DNA of 64,000 bases, from assembly GCA_947646735.1 (NCBI GenBank), contig CANTFK010000842.1, positions 467,382 through 531,381 of the forward strand, written 5' to 3'. Made by a program: the position numbers and the translations under genes. Source of the DNA: Peronospora farinosa. Lineage: Eukaryota; Oomycota; Peronosporomycetes; Peronosporales; Peronosporaceae. Under the pieces are notes generated by a model. The model was not told the DNA's origin. It saw nothing but the letters and a program-made list of their open reading frames with translations, and made no database searches. Positions 55,714 through 64,000 of this stretch are shown here, piece by piece (positions within the stretch are counted from its first letter, which is position 1; every line of letters starts with the position of its first letter).

Positions 55714-56200
55714 GACGATACCAAACAATTGACCATTCCGGCAAATTACTCTGTAGGTAAAGGTTCATTTAAAAATGTCATCAGCAACCTGCTGTCGTTA
55801 AAAAGATGGGAAGCCTATGTGCTACCACTGCTTCGATCTACAGGGATACGGACGCTGCATTGATGCGGTTACACCTTGACGAACTTGCTCGAGGTTGTTA
55901 TACTGTGAGCACGTCGTTAAACAATTAACGGATGACTTTTGCTAGAGCTTGTTTTGTATGCGAAAGCTTTATGAAAATTGCAGAAGCTACATTTTTCCAT
56001 AAGACCGTATCGGAACTGGAGCTTAAGTTTGGAGCTGCAAATCACAAATAAAAGAATAATCATAATTCTTACATAAATACATACAAATGATACATATATC
56101 GTTTATGCTCACATATAAATTAGGAAAGAGCTATTCATCCCGTTGCTACGTGGTTTATCAACCACCTTCTCACAAACCATCAACCACCCCTAATTAATAT
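55714..56200 (+). pseudogene. 3' flank of the interrupted secretory ORF
   Basis: A plus-strand frame is open from within the LTR to 55863 (KRWEAYVLPLLRSTG near its end). It may be what remains of the downstream part of the 50187 gene, but it is not in frame with it. From 55864 to 56200 nothing is recognised. Confidence 0.3.
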
Positions 56201-56209
56201 GAGTTTGAT

Positions 56210-56450
56210 TTGGTCAGAATGCCATTTTTATTAGAATAGGATAATCATTTCAGACAGTATTTATCACCCATTAGATACGGCGGTATCGGTAATACCGTAC
56301 CTTATCGATTATGGGTCGATAATAGATACTAAGTACAGCTAATATCCGACTGGTGTGTTAGTCATTCAATAGCGGTAGATCTTACTACAAGGAACGAAGT
56401 AGTTTTGGTGAATCAGTCAGTATCTTTGCTAAAGAAAGTGGGGGTAGCGC
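56210..56450. repeat. Decayed LTR fragment related to the Gypsy LTR at 3945
   Basis: 56270-56385 shares the layout of 4065-4175 (GATACGG.., CGGTAATA.CGTA.CTTATCGATTA.., ACTAAGTACA, TCA.TCAATAGC) at clearly diverged identity. No TG/CA ends could be fixed. Confidence 0.5.
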
Positions 56451-56469
56451 TGAAGTGGCGTTTGTAGCA

Positions 56470-56800
56470 TCGCGTCACGTTCTTCGGCCACCTCGCGCGT
56501 CAGTCGTTGGTCCTGGTCAGCATGCGCTCTTATTGTCCTACACATTGTCTGCTTCGGTCCCGACGCCACCTACATAAAGCCATAGCCCTTCATATCCTGA
56601 TTTACAATATGTCTTTGCAGGCATTCAAACCACTGAACAGTCTTAAGAGTCTACGCCGCATATCACCTGGTGGAAAATTTCCTTATCAGCTTTGCAGTTC
56701 ATCTCCCATAAACTTTCCTACGAAGTACTTTACGCCCAACTCGTAATCGACAATGTTCCCGGGAGATTTTTTGGCGCCCACGCTATTGTGAGGGGCTGAG
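56470..56800. repeat. Repeat block paralogous to 5150-5362 plus 10442-10545 (empty site of Copia-1)
   Basis: The sequence runs colinearly with the two halves flanking Copia-1 (shared CGACGCCA.CTACATAAAGCCA and ACGCCCAACTCGTAATCG) and has no insertion between them; TCATC at 56699-56703 marks the homologous target. Confidence 0.65.
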
Positions 56801-57099
56801 TGAGCACGAGGGGACGCATTCACGAACTGTTGATCGAGAACATAACGTTGTTCGATGAGATCCAAAAAATAACAAGTTATTCTTGGGTAGATCCTCTAAT
56901 TTCCTGTAGATGGCTATTGAAACGCTGCTTCGACGATCGCGAGCGAGGTGAAGCAGGTGCTGGCGGCTCTATCTGCTGCGATACCCTCAACTATAGAACT
57001 GGACGGTTTGCCAGATAGACCAGACACTATTTCCCTTTAGCTTCAGCACGACATTTTGCCACATAGAAACAACTTTCGTGCCTACATAATGCAACGTAC

Positions 57100-57640
57100 A
57101 AGACGTTCCTCAATTATCCATAACGACATTGTGTGCCATGCCATTCCAACTGTATTCGCAACTTAACCAAAAACCCCTGTCGTGCATTCTGCATCCTGCC
57201 TCCGCGACCGTATATATATCCCGATATATCGACTTCATCGACGACACGGGCTTGAAGTGCCCTGCCGTCTGAATTTGCTGAATTACCGACCAAGTGGACA
57301 CGAAAGCTATGGTGGGTAGACCGACAACCTCATTTGCGTTGGGAGCCAAAGTGGACAATGAGTTGGCGTCAGAATTAACGTATAATGCTGGCAGCTTCAA
57401 AGATGCACCATGCCCCAAAAATAGCAATTAAAAGTTATGGTTATCTTGTAACATCTGGTTGAGTGCACTATTACGGAAATTCATTCTTACCAATAATTGT
57501 ATCTTAGCTAGAGCCGCATTTACCCGATGGACTAACATGACAATTTCGAATACAGTCCGGATGCATGCCACCAGAATGTAGCGCGCATACATGACGTATG
57601 CGGAAAATGCGGATGCAACCAGCATTTTCTTTTAGCAAGC
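57100..57640 (-). repeat. Repeat block with coding-like fragments, related to 4650-4800
   Basis: The minus strand holds open frames 57427-57110 and 57625-57428 with ordered-looking segments (GLPTIAFVSTWSVIQQI, CRMHDRGFWLSCEYSWNGMA). Part of it is similar to 4650-4800 in inverted orientation. Probably a decayed transposon or duplicated pseudogene of unknown class. Confidence 0.4.
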
Positions 57641-57896
57641 TGTAACTCGGGTACGAGTTGTAGCGAGCTTAGAGTTCTGTCGTTAGCAGCCACAGTCGAG
57701 TCCCCTATAGTAGAGCCAAAATATATGGTCAAGATGGGGATGCCGTTCTTCTTACTGTGCGCGCTTCGGAGGCAGCGCAGCGTGTGGCTCGAGAGATGAG
57801 CAGTTCGCAGAACTCTTTGGTGCTGGAAGGGGCATCCTCGCTGCACGCCCAGGTTAATTCCTATCCTTCACAATCTTCCAAGCCGCTAGCCAGTAA

Positions 57897-57993
57897 ACCG
57901 CGCAAATCCTGGTGATGTGAGATTCAGTATGCTGTTACCGCGCAAATCCTGGTGAAATAAGTTTCATTATACTGGTACCGCGCAAATCCTGGT
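57897..57993 (+). repeat. 40-bp tandem repeat, 17-bp core in three copies
   Basis: ACCGCGCAAATCCTGGT occurs exactly at 57897-57913, 57937-57953 and 57977-57993, a strict 40-bp period. The 23-bp spacers are also similar to each other but diverged, so this is a minisatellite. It lies about 415-510 bp upstream of the RxLR effector start. A small hairpin, ACTCCCTC-CAC-GAGGGAGT, follows at about 58007-58025. Confidence 0.9.
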
Positions 57994-58408
57994 ACCACGC
58001 AGCGAACTCCCTCCACGAGGGAGTGCCTCCATTATGTCCAAAGTATTGAACCATCCGAACGAGCTGCGGGGTGGAGAATGACCGCGTCATGGTAAAGGAA
58101 TGGGATGCAGCTAAACAATCAGAATATTGGAGCATCATCATCATCTTTAGATTATTTATTTACTTGCAAAAAGAGTAAAGGCTGTCCGCTGAAGGTCGTC
58201 CGCAACGCTGCGTGCCAAAAAAGGCGCTTTGTCTGCGGGACTCCCGCTTTTGCAATTCCTTCCAGACTTCTTGTTGCACAAAAAACTGTCAATATGTTTT
58301 ATGCAAATAAACTGGATATTAAAAATTTGGTCGGAATGCTTTGCATCTAGTTGCGCGCGTTGTTCCTTCTCACTTCGTTATTCGCTACAAGACCCACCGG
58401 GCTCCAGA

Positions 58409-60430
58409 ATGGCCTGTAAGACCAACAAAGTTAAGCGTCGGAACTTGTATATGGTGCTCGCTATCGTTGTTGTACTGACATTGCTCAGCAATAGTCGACA
58501 AACTATGGCAAGGATGATCGTCGCTGGTTCTTCTGCTTCGCAGCATCCACTGAGAGACGCGCGAGTGAAACGGCAGTTGCGGTTGAATTCGAATATGAAG
58601 GAGGAAATTCACGGCGGCGGCGACGACGACGAAGAGAGGTTTGATTTAAACCATTCTCCGATTGAAAACGTGATTGCATCCTTGAAAGCTGCCGATGCGC
58701 TTGAGCCCAAGCTAGTAGGCACGCTCAAGGATGCCAATTTTCAGGAGTGGGCCATGCATATGGATGAAGCGTACCAGAGACACCGTGTAAAAGCTGCAGT
58801 AGCCAAGATATCAAAGCTCATAACTCGCTATGGCGAAGAAAAGGTGATTCGGATGCTAGCGGCCGGAAAGGATGACCAGGCTACGCAATCTCTTGTGGAG
58901 CAGTTGGAATTGGGTCTAGCACTGAAGCTGACATCGGATGGAAATATCTACAGAGGTGTTTCATTGCTAGCAGCTAACGAGGAAGATGTAACTAAATTTT
59001 TGGGGAGTCAGTCTTTGAAAGATTGGATCGACTACTGTGCGGAGACACTGAATGAGAATCCATATTCGCTGTTACTTTCGGAATATTTTCCGAATAAACT
59101 AAAGCGTGATACTGACAAATCGCTAGCAAAAATGCTTGCTGTGGCGAAAGGCGACAGTGCTGCGAAGAACGTGGCAACTGAATTGGAGAAGCAACTGATG
59201 GAGATGTGGTTTAAAAATGGAGAGAGTGGTACCGCGGTATTCAATCGTCTTAAGCTTAAAAAAGCAGGCATCGATACGCAAGAGTGGGACGTGTGGGTCT
59301 CATATCTGGTGAAGCGGTACGCCGGAGAAGAAATCGGAAAAGAAGAAGAAAACGAGCTAGTGCTCTTTATGCTGAGGAAGGACTTTGCCGACGACGAAGG
59401 TCTGAAGGATTGGCTTGCTGCAGCTCAAGCTAACAAGGGAAAGGAACGTGCCACAGCTTTGGCAAGGATACTTGAGGAAAAAATAAGGCCTATGGAGAAC
59501 GACAGCGAAGTACCAACGACAGTGAGAACTGACGAGGAGCTTGAGTCTGGCATGGACAAGTTTGACGAAAACATGGAAGGCCTGTTGGACAGCGCCGTTT
59601 TCAAAATGTGGGCCAAAAATGTAGTACAAAAATCCAAAACCGAGCGCGATCCTGTAGGCGCTAAAATGGCAACAGTTTCAGCGCTTATAACTCGCTACGG
59701 CGAAGAAAAGGTGCGCAGCATGCTAGCGGCCGGAAAGAATGTCCCATCTACACGATCTACTGCCGAACATTTGGAATTGGGTCTGGCGCTGAAGTGGACA
59801 GAGGATGGACGTGTGAACGGCGTTTATACATTGCTAAGAGCTGGCAACGATGATGTAATTTCGATTATGGGGAGTCAGCTTATGAAAGATTGGACCTACT
59901 TCTGTGAGAACAGGTTAAAAATGGACCCATATTCGCTGATACTTAAGAGATTTTTTTCATTGAAACACTCCAACAAATATTATGTGCTAGCCGCAGAGCT
60001 TGCTGCAGCGAAAGACGACGGAGCTGCGAAGAACGTGGCAACCAAATTGGAAAAGCATCTGTTTGAGAAGTGGAAGATAGATGGAAAGAATAGTGACGAT
60101 GTTTTCGAGTATCTTCATCTTCATCGCGCAGGCATCAATATGCTTGATAGCCCAGTGTGGGATACTTGGGTCTCGTATCTAGTGTATTTCCACGTCGCAG
60201 AAAACATTGGAGAAGAAGAAAAATATTCGCTAGTACTCTCAGAGCTGAACGTGACCGATGACTTGTTGGACAACTCGTTGCATGCAGTGAAGACTCCCAA
60301 GGGTCTGGATCGTGCCATAGCATTGGCGGCGGCGCGCCAGCGTGAGGAATCGGAACGCATGCGTACACAAAAGAGACCTGGTGGGAACGACGGCGAAGCA
60401 CCAGCGACAAAGCTTCAACGAAACAACTGA
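58409..60430 (+). CDS. RxLR-EER effector with WY/LWY-like repeats and internal duplication
   Basis: A secreted host-translocated oomycete effector of 673 aa. From ATG 58409, a basic n-region and hydrophobic core (MVLAIVVVLTLLS, about 15-27) form the signal peptide; RQLR is at 55-58 and an acidic stretch ending EER at 75-77. The rest is alpha-helical with Trp/Tyr positions typical of WY and LWY modules (FQEWAM, LKDWIDYCAE, VWVSYLVKRY). Two long homologous halves are offset by exactly 289 residues: LITRYGEEKV at codons 137 and 426 lies in both, as do LELGLALK, DPYSL/NPYSL and AAKNVAT.LEK. The tail is Lys/Arg-rich. An upstream in-frame TTG frame from 58229 is not the start. Related tandem LWY effectors bind host proteins; the target here is unknown. 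Confidence 0.93.
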   Translation: MACKTNKVKRRNLYMVLAIVVVLTLLSNSRQTMARMIVAGSSASQHPLRDARVKRQLRLNSNMKEEIHGGGDDDEERFDLNHSPIENVIASLKAADALEPKLVGTLKDANFQEWAMHMDEAYQRHRVKAAVAKISKLITRYGEEKVIRMLAAGKDDQATQSLVEQLELGLALKLTSDGNIYRGVSLLAANEEDVTKFLGSQSLKDWIDYCAETLNENPYSLLLSEYFPNKLKRDTDKSLAKMLAVAKGDSAAKNVATELEKQLMEMWFKNGESGTAVFNRLKLKKAGIDTQEWDVWVSYLVKRYAGEEIGKEEENELVLFMLRKDFADDEGLKDWLAAAQANKGKERATALARILEEKIRPMENDSEVPTTVRTDEELESGMDKFDENMEGLLDSAVFKMWAKNVVQKSKTERDPVGAKMATVSALITRYGEEKVRSMLAAGKNVPSTRSTAEHLELGLALKWTEDGRVNGVYTLLRAGNDDVISIMGSQLMKDWTYFCENRLKMDPYSLILKRFFSLKHSNKYYVLAAELAAAKDDGAAKNVATKLEKHLFEKWKIDGKNSDDVFEYLHLHRAGINMLDSPVWDTWVSYLVYFHVAENIGEEEKYSLVLSELNVTDDLLDNSLHAVKTPKGLDRAIALAAARQREESERMRTQKRPGGNDGEAPATKLQRNN

Positions 60431-60690
60431 AATCGCTAGGAGTGCATTGGACGAATCATTACAACAAGGTAGTCAATACGAAGCGTGCTTCGTACTACGA
60501 GTTGACGACGAGGTTCTAAAACGAAGACAAATGCTGGACGGATTCTAAATCACTGGCTGGAAATTGAAGTGTGAGTGATGTTTTTGATACCAAGTACAGA
60601 ACAATGAGATATTTCAGGTGTAGATTTTCAATTTCAATAGCTTTCTTTTCTTGATTTCTTGAGCTGTCACCATGTACCTATAAGTCTTGG

Positions 60691-61145
60691 TAGGGTAATG
60701 GCGTTTACCCACGACTCAACTCGCTCAGATTTCACTACCAACGAGTCGGACCCATACCCGCGGGTAATTATTACCCATGTTTACCCGCGCAATAAACATG
60801 CAGATTTGCATACTAGCATCTAATTTGTTTTACTACCGAAAACATATGAAAGGGAGAAAAATATTGTAAAAATATTGGTCCATCTTGATTTATATGGTGT
60901 TGTTCCCGCAGGTGTATGATCAGATTGGAGGTACCAGTGCCATCTATACACTTGAAAGTTTTCGGACATTTGTTGCACTTGTACCAACTTGCTCTTTTGG
61001 TCTGGCGATTCCTGTCTTTTTTCCTGGCTGTTTTTTTCCAGTGTGAAGTGATTGTAAACCCAAACTTTCTTATACCAGCAGAAGTGCCCGACACAGTACT
61101 GGTTACATCCTGTGTGACGGGAGTAACCGAGCTAACATAGAGCAT
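60691..61145 (-). pseudogene. hAT-type transposon remnant with BED zinc finger
   Basis: A minus-strand frame from ATG 61145 to 60813 encodes a basic linker and a BED-type zinc finger (CNKCPKTFKC, then HLREQHH), the N-terminal DNA-binding part of hAT transposases; the catalytic part is absent. On its left, GGGTAA/TTACCC words recur five times in 60693-60786, beginning TAGGGTAATGGCGTTTACCC at 60691, as in terminal and subterminal repeats. It is probably an internally deleted, non-autonomous copy. Confidence 0.6.
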
Positions 61146-61279
61146 TGGGGTGATCCAGCAATGACAGCATAAGCAGCGACAGCAGTAGACCCATCTCCAG
61201 CAACGTCTTCACAAGCCGCATCTCTAGCATCAGCAATGTCGGCTCCAGCAAGGATTTCACAAGTAGCTCCTTCGGCAAT

Positions 61280-61325
61280 GACAGCACCAGCAGCGACAGC
61301 AGTAGTAGTCGCTGCTGGTGCTGTC
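61280..61325. repeat. Perfect 18-bp inverted repeat in a GCAGCGACA-rich tract
   Basis: GACAGCACCAGCAGCGAC (61280-61297) and GTCGCTGCTGGTGCTGTC (61308-61325) are exact reverse complements around a 10-base loop. The surrounding 61160-61330 is a degenerate array of AGCAGCGACAGCAGTA / CAGCAATG-like words. Confidence 0.85.
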
Positions 61326-61470
61326 GTCAAGACAAAGAGGAAGATAACATACTGCTCGCTTACCAAGGGCTTATACCCTACAACCCCTCATCATGTTGTA
61401 TCGTGTCTTTCATCGTGTATCTCAAATCTCCTCATCCTCTTTCCAAACGTCAGTTGGTTGCTCTGATGTA

Positions 61471-61611
61471 GGCGTTTCGCAGTGCGATTCCATTGCGGTT
61501 CCATGCGAAACGCCAACGCCAGAGCACCCTTACAGGTATACATGGGATCGCCGACGTCGTACTCCTTGATCATTCAGGACTTGATCGAGAAGTACGACGC
61601 CGATGATCCCA
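61471..61611. repeat. Two adjacent inverted repeats
   Basis: GGCGTTTCGCA (61471-61481) pairs perfectly with TGCGAAACGCC (61504-61514). Directly after it, 61543-61563 pairs with 61591-61611 with three mismatches over 21 bases (TGGGATC.. / ..GATCCCA). No gene is supported around them. Confidence 0.7.
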
Positions 61612-61845
61612 TGCATAATGTACGATGCATAAAAATAATGCAAGATCTGTTGAATGCTAGAGGTGCACAACCTTGATGATTTGATAGGTGATGAACGGCT
61701 ACTTCGGCGACAGCCGGGGATTCTTTGAACGAGTGGATACTGGGTCACACACGACTACCGCTTCTATTTTCTTTTCCATATGATTAATTCGCGCTGGAGT
61801 CGGCAAATAGTTCGTCATCCCGAATGCTTCTACAGCCGCTGCATG

Positions 61846-62046
61846 TGTAACGGGCTAAAAGTTTAAGGTTTCGTTAAATAACGAATACTTAACGGGCAGG
61901 CCTAAATGGGTACGAGTTACCTTAGGCCTGCCACTTGGGTGTGGCACATCAATATGACCCACCCTCGTGAATGTGACATCTATGGATGGATTAACATTCA
62001 ACGGGGATGACGCCTAGTCCCAACTGGGCGTCATGGTGACGTTACA
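61846..62046 (+). repeat. Gypsy-type LTR or LTR start
   Basis: TGTAACGGGCTAAAAG opens a stretch ending GTTACA at 62041-62046, giving perfect TGTAAC/GTTACA inverted ends over 201 bp. The flanking 5-mers (GCATG and GACGG) do not match, so either the right end is further on (the sequence to about 62570 is non-coding and LTR-like) or this is a 5' LTR of an element leaving the window. Confidence 0.5.
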
Positions 62047-62579
62047 GACGGACGTCATCAGCGAGCTTAAATGTATATTAAGCTCGCACGTAGGGATACG
62101 CTTTAAAGAGACGCGTATCCGATCTTTACATTTAACCAATCAAATTCGAATTTACTTTTAATTATTTTCTATCAAAATTTAAGTCAGACTTAAATTTACT
62201 ACATTACACTCACTGCGCACAGGAAGACTGCAAACAGCTTCCGCGGTGCAGTCAGTAAGGTGTTTGTTTCAAAGTTGGTTGCGCTTTTTGCTTAGAAGCA
62301 ACCGGCAACGGTTGGTACTGCGTTTTTTGTTGGAAAGTGGCACTTCGTATCTAGCCGAGTACTAGATGTACGCCGGTGAAGTCTTCTAGGTAGTTCTAGA
62401 ATAGTCTATTTAGAGGTAGTTCTAGAATGTTCGATGCATAGGTAAACTGCCAGAGGCTGCTGAACTGAGTAGGATCACTTTGCGATCGGTAAGCCACTGA
62501 GGAGGCCCGCCGCCGCGGGCCGAAACGCGTCTGGCACGCGTCCGTAGGTAAAGTTATTTTGTCATGCTTCTTAAGTTTC

Positions 62580-63990
62580 CAACAATTTTAGCGCCGACTA
62601 ACACCACCACCACTGCACGCGGAGGTAAGACGGTATAACCGCTTCTTCACGCTGCTCGAAGGTGTGTGACTGCTTAGCACGTGGCAGCTTCTTTGAAGTA
62701 CCCGTTTACACTTAGTAGCACTAGTAGTTCTTCCCACGACCCGTCTCTCTGAGCGTGCGTGTGAATATGTGGTGGAGTGGATTCTCAACAGACGTGAGAG
62801 AACCACAAACACGCACAGCGCCGTACTGCCGACTTACGGAGGGGGTACCCCGATACCGTGTAGCGTCAACCTTGGTCTCACCTTGTGTGCCCGTCGGCTT
62901 GGCTAGTCTTGCTCCTCGTTAGACGCAGAAGACTTAAAGACTTGGTCGTGTGCAATATTAGCAGAACGGTTTGGATCATATATGGAGGGACTTGGGGGCC
63001 ACGAGTGGATATGCTTCACTCGGGCCCAGGGTTTCTTGGGCTCAATTGACTGGGTCGAGAGCAATGCACCTGGTACTACGTACCCCTTTCGGTGTCTAAC
63101 TGTTTCTTGGTCCTTAGACCCCTTTGTGTTCTTCCCCGTAGGGAAACCTCTTCCTGTAGCGGATGTTGGGTGTTTTTGACACTTACATGACACCTCAGGC
63201 CAACTATCTTGAGGTTCAACTTGCGTAGCTTGAGCCGTTTAACACCTGCTGACGTCGGGGGGGGGCAAAGGATATTCCGCCCGGAAGAGGTGGAGCGACG
63301 TAGAAGCTAAGAGGAGGCGCTTGGAGCTGCCACGTGTAAAGCAAATTCGAGTGTGTTTATTTATCTTGTACTTTGTATGCTTTTTCTTGCCTGACCCTAA
63401 CCCTTCGCTCTGGATAGTGCCACGTTGTCGCCTTTTGGAGGAAGAACTGGCTCCTTGGTACCTGTGTGGTGGAGTGGGTTCTCAAAATTGTATGATGAGA
63501 CCCCAAACCACTCACTGTGCCGGACTGCCGACTGTCGGAGGGGGTACCCCGATGCCGCGTATGAACCTTCTCTCACCTTGTGTACCCGTCGGCTGGCGGG
63601 TTGCACTCTTCGGAGGACTTGGTGACGATGTAGATGTCTGCCTTGAGGGAGGTAGACCTGGGGGGGCCTCGAGTGGATATGCTTCACTCGGTGGGCCGGT
63701 AGGTGGCCACTCGATCGACCTTGTCGAGAGTGGACTTAGAGCCAAATTCTTCAGGGGCGCTTGTCGTCCCTGGCCTTTTCCTTCTTGTTTCAGGGGTATT
63801 AACCACCTGACCTTTACGTTGCTCCCGGACCTTGAGGTGAGGGAGACCGCTTCCGATAGCGGGTCTTGGGGGGGGGGGGGGTGTTGCTACTCGAACGAGC
63901 TCACAGGCCAAATATATCCTGGAGCTCTATTCGCCCTTGAACTTCGCTACACAACTGTCTTCGACGGGGGGCCAAAATATATCCCTTCCC
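62580..63990. repeat. Two tandem diverged ~0.7-kb units of transposon-derived sequence
   Basis: GTGGTGGAGTGGATTCTCAA near 62769 recurs as GTGGTGGAGTGGGTTCTCAA near 63466 (offset about 697 bp). It is followed in both by CGGAGGGGGTACCCCGAT, TCTCACCTTGTG.ACCCGTCGGCT, CGAGTGGATATGCTTCACTCGG and GGGTCGAGAG/TTGTCGAGAG. Short minus-strand frames share KHIHS(W/R)PP. Long G runs occur near 63258 and 63870. No intact gene is present. Confidence 0.6.
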
Positions 63991-64000
63991 GGAACAGTGA

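Noticed and set aside
57897..57993. CRISPR-like array (17-bp repeats with 23-bp spacers)
   Set aside because: Spacers resemble one another, there are only three units, there are no cas genes, and the genome is eukaryotic; it is a minisatellite.
58229..58408. 60-residue extension of the RxLR effector
   Set aside because: It opens with TTG and would bury the signal peptide; ATG 58409 gives the expected signal-RQLR-EER spacing.
61236..61466. Ala-rich ORFs around the GCAGCGACA tract
   Set aside because: They arise from translation of the repetitive tract on both strands and have no other support.

Overview
This is a nuclear window from an oomycete, most likely a peronosporalean plant pathogen (Phytophthora or downy-mildew type). 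The evidence is an RxLR-EER effector with WY/LWY-like repeats, a GPI-anchored elicitin-like protein, many short GT-AG introns of about 50-120 bp, very tight gene spacing, and oomycete-style Gypsy (LTR starting TGTAACGGG) and Copia retrotransposons. No rRNA, tRNA or CRISPR array was seen.

Layout. Bases 1-10.6 kb are transposon territory: a decayed Ty3/Gypsy element with an antisense ORF and its 3' LTR, then a nearly intact Copia element (5363-10441, minus strand) inserted into an older repeat. Bases 10.8-49.1 kb are a dense housekeeping island: histone H2B, SRP receptor alpha, an ADAL-type deaminase, an elicitin-like protein, a DIX-domain/STK16-like kinase, a Tudor-knot/chromo-barrel protein, TRMO, histidinol-phosphate aminotransferase, a TOM1/THH1-like membrane protein, a MAU2/SCC4-like TPR protein, a C2-TBC RabGAP, FEN1, a GOLD-RUN-FYVE-FH2 formin, a TAF1C-like factor, ESS2/DGCR14, ATP synthase epsilon, an RBR E3 ligase and TYW1. 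Bases 49-64 kb return to accessory sequence: a short secretory ORF split by a very young Copia element (50312-55708), decayed repeats, a 40-bp tandem repeat, a 673-aa RxLR effector, a hAT remnant, a Gypsy-type LTR and two tandem ~0.7-kb repeat units.

Functional themes. The island holds core cell machinery for chromatin, replication, splicing, Pol I transcription, tRNA position-37 modification, secretion, histidine synthesis and respiration. Three gene pairs share short divergent promoters (14.3, 26.1 and 38.7 kb). Exon models were built by hand from splice signals, reading-frame phase and family resemblance; uncertain junctions are flagged.

Main points for a second look: an antisense coding frame in the 3' part of the Gypsy element; two Copia families whose primer-binding site matches the anticodon region of initiator tRNA-Met and contains the gag start codon; a DIX plus STK16-like kinase whose catalytic HRD is HRN; a formin combining GOLD, RUN, FYVE and FH2 with five WH2-like motifs; a single in-frame stop in an otherwise complete SRP receptor gene; and a tandemly duplicated effector behind a 40-bp repeat.
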